Positions 1-5,245 of a stretch of 5,245 nucleotides of DNA are shown one piece after another; position 1 is the first letter of the stretch; every line of letters starts with the position of its first letter. Source of the stretch: Candidatus Zixiibacteriota bacterium (GTDB lineage: Bacteria; Zixibacteria; MSB-5A5; GN15; FEB-12); assembly GCA_003641345.1 (NCBI GenBank), contig QNAD01000162.1:1-5245 (forward strand). Reading direction: 5' to 3'. Position numbers and translations under genes: made by a program. A model generated the notes under the pieces. That model saw nothing but the letters and a program-made list of their open reading frames with translations. It was not told the origin of the DNA and ran no database searches.

Positions 1-956
1 ACAGATGGTAACTGTTCTCCAGTATTGAAAATTTGCCAGCGTTTTCCATTAAATAAAATCAATCCATTTTCAGTCCCGAAAGCAAAATCATTATCAGATG
101 ATGTGACAGCGGTTGGTTCAGAATCAAAAATTATGGAATAAGGGACTTTCAACTCTTCAGGTAAGAATCTACTCTTAGCTTTCTCTACGGCAAAATTGAT
201 TTTATCCAACTCTTTTTCCGTAAAAGTAGAGTCCTTAATCCCTTCATTATATTCATTTTCGATTTTAATATATCTTTCCCAGTTAATCAAACAGGAATAA
301 TATGCGGCATCAAGAGAGTCAAACATATTGGTTAATGATTCACTGAATTCATAATCTTCCGGAATCTGACTTAGAATATCCTGCTTAAGTTTACTGAATT
401 GTTCATAGGTACGCTTGTTGTTAGCGTCGGCAACTTTTTTAGCCATTGCATTAACTACATCAGTTTCAGTTATCCCAAAATAGGAAGTTACAATACTTTT
501 AAGAGTTTGATTGGTTTTTGTATTGAATATTTCCTGATCATTCCAACGTTTATTATCATAGCGTGCCAATCCTTTTGAAGTCAAGACCCACAAGTCATAT
601 GCCTTAAAATCACTACCAGAACCACTTTTAAGAGGTGCTATTGCCTTTAAAATATTTTTAGCTACAACTCCATCTAATTCAACACTATCTGTTAAATTGA
701 AAATATTCGCAGGGATTTTCACTTCATGCCAACTATCAGACATAGGATAAGTTCCTAATCCGGCTGGGTTCCAATGTGTGGCGGTGGCATCATCTGCGAT
801 TGCAACATATGCTTCGCCCATGCCAGCCGGACGAGACCCGGGAGCAATCCGCAAAAACAATGCCGCAGCATTTGATACTCCCGCTACCGTGTCAGAGACC
901 ATTGCAAAAACAAGAATAGCAGTTAGAGAAAAAACAATCAACTTACGTAAAAACAT
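1..956 (-). CDS. porV: PorV/PorQ-family outer-membrane protein with inserted beta-propeller (3' end outside window)
   Basis: I translated this by hand: 318 codons stay open from the ATG at 954-956 to the left edge, so only the N-terminal part is present. Residues 1 to about 26 form a signal peptide (R4-K5, hydrophobic 6-20, SDTVAG near the end). Residues 31-68 match the start of the PorV/PorQ (UPF0164-like) barrel family: ALFLRIAPGSRPAGMGEA, then VAIADDA and HWNPAGLG. PorV carries T9SS cargo in the outer membrane and anchors PorU; being directly downstream of the porU-type gene supports that assignment over PorQ. Barrel sequence does not follow. Instead there are blade-like segments ending in W: SDSWHEVKIP (W76), LWVLTSKGLARYDNKRW (W123-W138) and FGTENGLILFNGKRWQIFNT (W307), resembling two-component-regulator-type propeller repeats. 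Between the last two lies a charged, probably helical stretch (about 149-282). The start is fixed by an AGGAG 5 bases upstream. Family is fairly sure; the exact subunit and the full domain plan are not. Confidence 0.78.
   Translation of the reverse strand, partial: MFLRKLIVFSLTAILVFAMVSDTVAGVSNAAALFLRIAPGSRPAGMGEAYVAIADDATATHWNPAGLGTYPMSDSWHEVKIPANIFNLTDSVELDGVVAKNILKAIAPLKSGSGSDFKAYDLWVLTSKGLARYDNKRWNDQEIFNTKTNQTLKSIVTSYFGITETDVVNAMAKKVADANNKRTYEQFSKLKQDILSQIPEDYEFSESLTNMFDSLDAAYYSCLINWERYIKIENEYNEGIKDSTFTEKELDKINFAVEKAKSRFLPEELKVPYSIIFDSEPTAVTSSDNDFAFGTENGLILFNGKRWQIFNTGEQLPS
111..512 (-). other. Helical insertion between propeller blades of the PorV-like protein
   Basis: This covers residues about 149-282 of the PorV-like protein. 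The blade-like sequence on both sides has the beta pattern and the G-L-x-x-[YF]-[DN]-x-K-R-W ending, while this segment is rich in K, E, D, N and A with few glycines. Examples are AMAKKVADANNKRTYEQFSK, SLDAAYYSCLINWERYIK and TEKELDKINFAVEKAKSR. The spacing of hydrophobic residues suggests amphipathic helices, perhaps a coiled coil or small bundle. I recognise no named domain. Its boundaries are estimated from where the blade pattern stops and resumes. Confidence 0.45.
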
Positions 957-961
957 AAAAA

Positions 962-966
962 CTCCT
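962..966 (-). promoter_or_regulatory. Ribosome binding site of the porV-like gene
   Basis: On the minus strand the sequence reads CAGGAGTTTTT then ATG. AGGAG is a strong Shine-Dalgarno core with a 5-base spacer. It lies inside the 14-base gap after the porU stop codon, so ribosomes finishing porU could re-initiate here. It decides the start of the downstream gene. Confidence 0.8.
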
Positions 967-970
967 GTAT

Positions 971-3900
971 TTAATTAATTACTACTAATTTACCAAATTG
1001 CTCAGCAATTTCACCCTCGTCTTCCGGAGTGGCAACTGCTTTAAAAATATAAACACCGGTAGCTACCGGAGAATAATCAAAATCATTTCCATACCAGATT
1101 ATATCATTATAATAACCCGGATCTCTTCTATTATTATCGACCAAAGAATGAATTTTTCTCCCTGATAAAGTATAAATTTCTACTGTCATTTTGCTTACTG
1201 GCTGTGTTAAAATAAAGGAAAACCTGGTTGAATCCTGCATAGGATTAGGGTAATTTAACAAATCTTCAATAGCCAATCTCTCTGATAAGACAACAATTGC
1301 TGTAAATTCAACCGATTTGGAATTATTGGCATTATCCCAAGCTTTTATCTTTATTGAATGTTCACCAGGAGTAAGATTTTCAAAGTTATATACTAATTTT
1401 CCACTTGTATAATCATTAAGAGTAAACTCAAATTTATCTGAAAGAGTGATTAAATTAGCATTATCATTATCTATTTCAAGAGTAATACCATGCCCAAGAC
1501 CGCCGGTTAAATTAATACCAGATGAATCAGATACAAATATTTCAATAGATTCATTATTATTTATATAGTCACCGCTGATAAAATCAGAACGGTTAATAAA
1601 TTTATAGCTGATTGCAGGACCAATTGAATCAGTTGAAGCCGCAATCGTTGAAGCCACCGGTAAAGAATCAATAACTCCGGTACCGTCACTACTTGTCATT
1701 TTTACATAAGCCGAAATTTTTGCCCCGTTCCCGCCGTAACCAATATCAATAGGAGGAATAAATGTAAATTCAAATAAACCAGCAACAATCGATGCTGACC
1801 CTTTGAATATCACCGGTCCATTCTCTTTGTAAGAAATGGTGTCACGGGGAATTCCATTTAAATCAAGAATAAAATGTCTTTTGTTTCGCTCTGAATCATA
1901 AATATTTATATCTACAGAACCATTCTGGTTCACTAAATTTCCATTTTTATCTAAAACTCGTCCGGCAACCGTAATCGGTTGTAAAGCTATAAGGCTATCA
2001 GGCTTATTGGTGAATTCTACTTCAAATTGTGGAATTGCAAGTTTCAACAGCGGATCACCAAATAAGAGATATGCTTGATCGTTGTCTTCTCGAGACGGAG
2101 GATTTGTCTTATACTGTCTTTGGATTTTAGCTGTATAAACAGCCTCGCAAATCGTCAATTCTTTCTCGTAAAGTAATATATCAAAAACATGTCGGTTGAA
2201 TTCTGCATTAGGTCCGGAATAGACTCTGCGTGTAGCTGAGACAACTCCGATACTTCCACCATTTGGCATAACAAACAAATCCTCAGCCATTCCTTCCCGT
2301 TTTGGATTATCAAAAAAAGCAATTTCGCAAGAAGCTGTAAAAACCAATGGCAAAAGTTCAGTATTATTTAATCTTGGTAAATCATCGTTACGGGTAAAAA
2401 CATGCTCATGTGCCCACAAATCAGGATTCCCATGACCAACATAATTAATTAGCAAAGAACCTTCATTAAATGCTTTAACAATTTCATCATTTACTTCCGG
2501 TTTATACCTGTTAACAAACGGATAATCCCATAAATAAATTTTCTGCCTATTGAAAACAGCCGGAATATGTTCTCTTTCCAATTCTTCTGCTTGCAAAGTA
2601 TGAATTGATTCCAAATAGGTGTTAGTAGTAAACTCATCATCGGCAACTATGGTAATATTGGTTCGCCACTCTCCGAAATTCTCATCTGATTCGTACCGCT
2701 TAATCTTTGCAATAACAGTTGAAATTTCAGCTATACTTTTTACCGGCCACCGGGCAGATATCATATCAAACCCGCGATCAAAACTTGCCAATGAAGAATC
2801 ATAAGTAGTATCACTGTCAATTATTCCATAACGTCCGAAATAAAGATAATTGTCATCGGAATAAAACTGTTCAACATCATAAGGATTCACATACGGAGGC
2901 ACATAATTTTTAATCCCTGTTTCCATAATATCAAGAAAATCATAACTACCGTCACCCACGAAAAGAACATAGGTTGGCGCAGGGATTGGATAATTTTCAT
3001 AAGCAAATTTTAAAAAATCTCTTATTGCTGTTGGGTCATATAGACCATAGGAAAAATTATCCATTATATCTTCAATAGTGACTAATTTTATTTTATATCC
3101 TTCAGCTTCCCTGAATTCAACATACTCATCCATAGCAGATGAAAACTCTTCCGGTGTAATAATAAACAAATCTGTCTGAGTCAAATTATCCTTTAAATTT
3201 GTCACAGTAATTTTTTCAATTGAACCAGGTGAAAAAGCGTTTTGAGCAGAATTCAAATAAAACCGATTGAACTGACCGGACAATAAATCATACTCAAATG
3301 AAATCGAACTGTTACTTCTTGAAAATCCAGAAACTGAAACAGGTCTTGTCGGATTACTTACATCTAACAAAAGAGGTGGAAATGATATATTATCAACTAT
3401 ATCAAACCGTGCCCGACCATCAAAAAAGCCAACTGTTATATCAAGTTCATTCTTAACAGGAACCAGATAACTGGTATATTCAATGTCGATATAATCAAAA
3501 TAAGGTGAAACAGTAGAATACTTTTCAAAAGATAGATCGATTTCATTTAAACCCGACCTAAAAGCAGAACTGGTATAAGTACAATTAGATGTATTGCATA
3601 TTTTACTGATACCACTTTGTCCATTGATTTCAATATCCATATAGCCAGACACACCACCAATTCCAAAAGTTCTACCGGATAAAAAGATGTCAACCTCATT
3701 AGCGATATTTATATTTGGAGTAGTAACAAAAAGCTGTAAACTGCTTTGGTCTGTCCAATACCACCGATAGTAATCATATATTTCATTACCGTTGAATTTG
3801 CGTAACAAATTGTTCTGCTCAGTGTGCAACCGTTTACGAAATGAGCTAATAGTAGTATCAACAGTTCCAGTCAAACTTCCATCAACATCTTCAACTCTTA

Positions 3901-4837
3901 AAGGTGCACCAAGATTATCCGACACAGTCAACCAATAAATATTAAATTTGGCATAAGCATTATTCACAAAACTATCAGGGCTGAACAACCAACGATTAAC
4001 AGATTCCCCATAAAACAAAATCTCATCATCGACATCAATCCGCCCATCACCACCATCATCAACAATCAAAGCTATTTCAACCATCTCTGGTCTCTCAGTC
4101 AAATTGTCAACCGGAAGAGGTAATCCTCCGCCATTAAAAAGATGAATAGAGTTTGAATTTATATCTTGGTCATACCCTGCAGTGATTAAATCCTGTCCGG
4201 TAATACGATACAAACCTGTTTGAGAGACATACACCTTAAACCAATCCGTCTCATTGGCAAATGGAGTTGCCATGGCAGACGAAGCATAAGATTTTTTAGA
4301 TTCAACTCTCTTGGGCCATTTTTGAAACTTGTCAAAATTAATAATCGATGATTTTATCATCCGATTAAATAAAGAATCATCTTGAAAAACTAATTCAGAT
4401 TTGTTCAGCTGATTTTCAAAAGATAACTGTACTTCTATTTCCTCATAAACAAATCCATTCCTCACTGGGCAAATTATAAGATTTACAATTTGTTTGCCAC
4501 GATAGCTGACTGGGTCAGTAATTTTAACCAATCCTGTTTTATGAATTCGTTTATCAAAAAGATTTGAGACTGATGTTTGTTCCATCCGACTTAATCCGGC
4601 TGCTGAATTAAGATTTACATTGCTTCCGGTAGGAATTCCAATAGACAAAGTCTGAAAATAATTTATAGTTAAATCCGGCATCATTTTGGAATTTAGTTTT
4701 GATAGATTTGTTTTTACAATAAAATGAATCGAAGATTCCGTAGATTCAAGAATCGTTACGTTTTCCGAGGATTGTGCTGTCCCTGATAATAGAACACAGA
4801 CTAAAATTGAGATTAATAAATACTTTATATTTTCCAT
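971..4837 (-). CDS. porU: PorU-type T9SS C-terminal signal peptidase/sortase (peptidase family C25)
   Basis: 1288 residues, complete, somewhat longer than P. gingivalis PorU (about 1158). PorU is a surface cysteine protease that cuts the C-terminal sorting domain from T9SS cargo and attaches the cargo to A-LPS. Domains: signal peptide (1 to about 23, hydrophobic 6-18); N-terminal beta region resembling the C25 propeptide (about 30-185, KITDPVSYRGKQ); PorU-like beta domain (about 196-550, WFKVYVSQTGLYRI and DEILFYGESVNRW); C25 catalytic domain (about 557-935); Ig-like beta region (about 936-1187) with the PorU-type motifs GLGHGITLEID (H1116) and KAWDNANNS (W1167); FlgD-like/T9SS sorting domain (about 1188-1288, NYPNP). 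The catalytic pair is present: His802 in NYVGHGN and Cys837 in FTASCEIAFFDNP, 35 apart, as expected for the family, so it should be active. The ATG at 4835-4837 gives a proper signal peptide. No clear Shine-Dalgarno site precedes it. Another C25 protease is possible, but the PorU motifs and the porV-like neighbour argue against that. Confidence 0.88.
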   Translation of the reverse strand: MENIKYLLISILVCVLLSGTAQSSENVTILESTESSIHFIVKTNLSKLNSKMMPDLTINYFQTLSIGIPTGSNVNLNSAAGLSRMEQTSVSNLFDKRIHKTGLVKITDPVSYRGKQIVNLIICPVRNGFVYEEIEVQLSFENQLNKSELVFQDDSLFNRMIKSSIINFDKFQKWPKRVESKKSYASSAMATPFANETDWFKVYVSQTGLYRITGQDLITAGYDQDINSNSIHLFNGGGLPLPVDNLTERPEMVEIALIVDDGGDGRIDVDDEILFYGESVNRWLFSPDSFVNNAYAKFNIYWLTVSDNLGAPLRVEDVDGSLTGTVDTTISSFRKRLHTEQNNLLRKFNGNEIYDYYRWYWTDQSSLQLFVTTPNINIANEVDIFLSGRTFGIGGVSGYMDIEINGQSGISKICNTSNCTYTSSAFRSGLNEIDLSFEKYSTVSPYFDYIDIEYTSYLVPVKNELDITVGFFDGRARFDIVDNISFPPLLLDVSNPTRPVSVSGFSRSNSSISFEYDLLSGQFNRFYLNSAQNAFSPGSIEKITVTNLKDNLTQTDLFIITPEEFSSAMDEYVEFREAEGYKIKLVTIEDIMDNFSYGLYDPTAIRDFLKFAYENYPIPAPTYVLFVGDGSYDFLDIMETGIKNYVPPYVNPYDVEQFYSDDNYLYFGRYGIIDSDTTYDSSLASFDRGFDMISARWPVKSIAEISTVIAKIKRYESDENFGEWRTNITIVADDEFTTNTYLESIHTLQAEELEREHIPAVFNRQKIYLWDYPFVNRYKPEVNDEIVKAFNEGSLLINYVGHGNPDLWAHEHVFTRNDDLPRLNNTELLPLVFTASCEIAFFDNPKREGMAEDLFVMPNGGSIGVVSATRRVYSGPNAEFNRHVFDILLYEKELTICEAVYTAKIQRQYKTNPPSREDNDQAYLLFGDPLLKLAIPQFEVEFTNKPDSLIALQPITVAGRVLDKNGNLVNQNGSVDINIYDSERNKRHFILDLNGIPRDTISYKENGPVIFKGSASIVAGLFEFTFIPPIDIGYGGNGAKISAYVKMTSSDGTGVIDSLPVASTIAASTDSIGPAISYKFINRSDFISGDYINNNESIEIFVSDSSGINLTGGLGHGITLEIDNDNANLITLSDKFEFTLNDYTSGKLVYNFENLTPGEHSIKIKAWDNANNSKSVEFTAIVVLSERLAIEDLLNYPNPMQDSTRFSFILTQPVSKMTVEIYTLSGRKIHSLVDNNRRDPGYYNDIIWYGNDFDYSPVATGVYIFKAVATPEDEGEIAEQFGKLVVIN
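974..1276 (-). other. C-terminal FlgD-like / T9SS type A sorting domain of PorU
   Basis: Residues about 1188-1288. The domain starts LLNYPNPMQDSTRFSF, continues with a VEIYTLSGRKI strand, a W1248 strand and VATGVYIFKAVA, and ends FGKLVVIN. This is the standard pattern of T9SS C-terminal domains and FlgD Ig-like folds. In P. gingivalis the PorU C-terminal domain is retained and holds PorU to PorV; the same role is inferred here. Confidence 0.78.
2033..3169 (-). other. C25 (gingipain-type) catalytic domain of PorU
   Basis: Residues about 557-935. In order: TDLFIITPEEF opening strand; YVLFVGDGSYD with Asp629; SDDNYLYF; ISARWPVKS; WRTNITIVADDE; the His802 motif LLINYVGHGN followed by W808 and E811; the nucleophile Cys837 in TASCEIAFFDNP; GGSIGVVSATRRVY; and the closing LLFGDPLLKLA with Asp928. 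This is the complete order of conserved blocks expected for PorU-like C25 peptidases, with no frameshift or missing catalytic residue. Confidence 0.85.
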
Positions 4838-4840
4838 AAC

Positions 4841-4895
4841 ACCGGGGTTTATCCCGGCCCTGGAACCGAATAATCTATACTACGGTTTTCGGGCC
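4841..4895 (-). promoter_or_regulatory. Structured 5' leader of porU with two overlapping stem-loops
   Basis: Read on the minus strand, stem A pairs GGCCC (4895-4891) with GGGCC (4860-4856) and AACCG (4887-4883) with CGGTT (4868-4864), with a 3x3 internal loop and a 14-base apical loop. Stem B pairs CCGGG (4857-4853) with CCCGG (4846-4842) around a 6-base loop, plus a G-U pair at 4858/4841. It ends three bases before the porU ATG. The stems share bases 4856-4858, so both cannot form completely. Neither is followed by a U run, so this is not a standard terminator. The position over the ribosome landing site suggests translational control. I could not match it to a known riboswitch. Confidence 0.45.
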
Positions 4896-4985
4896 TTCTT
4901 AAAACTATTTAAATTGTTAATTTCAAAAATCACGTTAACCGAAGTACTATAAATTATCCTCCATATTTAGTATAAATCACTCGCT

Positions 4986-5013
4986 AATATAAAGTTCCAT
5001 ATAATTTTGTCAA
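4986..5013 (-). promoter_or_regulatory. Sigma70-like promoter candidate for the porU-porV operon
   Basis: The minus strand reads TTGACA (5013-5008), a 16-base spacer, then TATATT (4991-4986). The -35 box is perfect and the -10 box differs from TATAAT at one position. Transcription would start near 4979, giving a leader of about 140 bases before the porU ATG. A Bacteroidota-style -10 (TATATTTG, 5040-5033) lies just upstream, but no TTTG sits at the usual 19-base distance, so I favour the classical form. AT-rich sequence produces chance matches. Confidence 0.45.
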
Positions 5014-5165
5014 GTATTCATAATACAGAACGCAAATATATATGCAATTTCTCGGCCAAATCCACACAAAACATTCCATGTCGCTCTTATGACACTGCCT
5101 AACATTGACTTACAAAAACATGAATTCAGCTAAATAATTGAGATTTCATCTGAAAATTGCTAAAA

Positions 5166-5170
5166 AAGGA
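5166..5170 (+). promoter_or_regulatory. Ribosome binding site of the rightward partial gene
   Basis: AAGGA lies 7 bases before the TTG at 5178-5180, a normal spacing. It is the main reason for choosing that TTG as start codon, because an in-frame TAA (5175-5177) directly precedes it and excludes any earlier start. Confidence 0.45.
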
Positions 5171-5177
5171 TAGTTAA

Positions 5178-5245
5178 TTGAAATTCATTTCACAAAAAAC
5201 CGGAATTTTTATCATTTTCAATCTTCTCTTCGCTAAATCCGCCAT
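5178..5245 (+). CDS. Start of a probable exported protein (TTG start, 3' end outside window)
   Basis: Only 22 codons are visible. From TTG the peptide begins MKFISQKTG, followed by the hydrophobic run IFIIFNLLFA and then KSA. Two lysines, a hydrophobic core and a small-residue end make a plausible Sec signal peptide. A ribosome binding site stands 7 bases upstream and an in-frame stop immediately precedes the start. The family cannot be told from this fragment. Two competing readings exist. The last two bases are AT in the same frame, so a later ATG could be the true start. The opposite strand is also open from the right edge in two frames (ending at 5190-5192 and near 5174), which could be the tail of a leftward gene. 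I prefer the rightward reading because of the signal-peptide pattern. Confidence 0.45.
   Translation, partial: MKFISQKTGIFIIFNLLFAKSA

Larger units (their letters stand above)
4838..5177. other. Divergent intergenic region
   Basis: These 340 bases separate the porU operon (leftward) from a possible rightward gene. They hold the porU leader with two stem-loops (4841-4895), a sigma70-like promoter candidate for porU (4986-5013) and the ribosome binding site of the rightward gene (5166-5170). For the rightward gene I see only a weak promoter candidate: TTGACT at 5105-5110 followed by TAAATA at 5131-5136, a 20-base spacer that is too long for a confident call. I see no tRNA, no terminator with a T run, no CRISPR repeats and no convincing small gene. 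The only short frames, such as a five-codon one at 5120, lack supporting signals. Confidence 0.6.

Noticed and set aside
778..978. Plus-strand open frame of 66 codons
   Set aside because: It lies antisense to the signal peptide and the conserved barrel motif of the porV-like gene and crosses the operon gap. Its peptide has no recognisable features and no ribosome binding site was seen.
2619..2804. Plus-strand open frame of 61 codons
   Set aside because: It is antisense to the conserved catalytic domain of PorU and is explained as a shadow of that gene.
4856..4895. Stem GGCCC/GGGCC as a transcription terminator
   Set aside because: No T run follows on either strand, and no gene ends into it; it lies in the porU leader.
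4948..4965. Five-codon minus-strand upstream frame (ATG GAG GAT AAT TTA then stop) in the porU leader
   Set aside because: It has no ribosome binding site upstream, and its codons show no repeated regulatory amino acid. The GGAGG inside it has no usable start codon after it.
5033..5040. TATATTTG on the minus strand, matching the Bacteroidota -10 pattern TAnnTTTG
   Set aside because: TTTG motifs upstream lie at spacers of 16 and 26 bases instead of about 19, and a better classical promoter lies just downstream.
5079..5094. Inverted repeat TGTC-8-GACA as a possible operator
   Set aside because: Arms of four bases with an 8-base gap are expected by chance in a region of this size.
5174..5245. 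Minus-strand open frames from the right edge (a 23-codon frame from ATG at 5245 and one ending at 5190-5192)
   Set aside because: They could be the tail of a leftward gene, but neither shows a recognisable motif and no terminator follows. The plus-strand reading has a ribosome binding site and a signal-peptide pattern. This remains unresolved.
1..5245. CRISPR arrays, tRNA or rRNA genes, insertion sequences
   Set aside because: I saw no regularly spaced repeats, no cloverleaf or rRNA-like sequence, and no transposase or terminal inverted repeats in the window.

Overview
This AT-rich window holds one divergent locus. Its main content is a leftward (minus-strand) two-gene operon that looks like the attachment-complex core of a type IX secretion system (T9SS): a complete porU-type C25 (gingipain-family) sortase at 971-4837, followed after 14 bases by the start of a PorV/PorQ-family outer-membrane protein (1-956, running off the left edge). 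The T9SS is characteristic of the Fibrobacteres-Chlorobi-Bacteroidetes (FCB) group, so the source is probably an FCB bacterium. The classical sigma70-like promoter candidate and the clear Shine-Dalgarno sites before two of the three genes are not typical of mainstream Bacteroidota. I would favour a less-studied FCB lineage (for example Marinimicrobia, Zixibacteria or Ignavibacteria-like), but this placement is weak.

Layout on the minus strand, from right to left: a sigma70-like promoter candidate (4986-5013); a leader of about 140 bases ending in two overlapping stem-loops that abut the porU start codon (4841-4895); porU (971-4837); a 14-base gap with an AGGAG ribosome binding site; and the porV-like gene (956 to beyond base 1). 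On the plus strand at the right edge, a TTG-started gene (5178 to beyond 5245) begins with what looks like a signal peptide. It would be divergent from the operon.

In characterised T9SS, PorU removes the C-terminal sorting domain of secreted cargo and links the cargo to A-LPS, while the PorV barrel carries cargo and anchors PorU at the cell surface. A porU-porV neighbourhood is conserved in Bacteroidota. The unusual feature here is the PorV-like protein. Its normal N-terminal barrel motif is followed at once by beta-propeller blade-like sequence and a charged, probably helical insertion of about 130 residues, instead of barrel sequence. Propellers in this system are the hallmark of a different subunit, PorZ, so the gene may combine PorV-like and PorZ-like parts. 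That is the most interesting item in the window.
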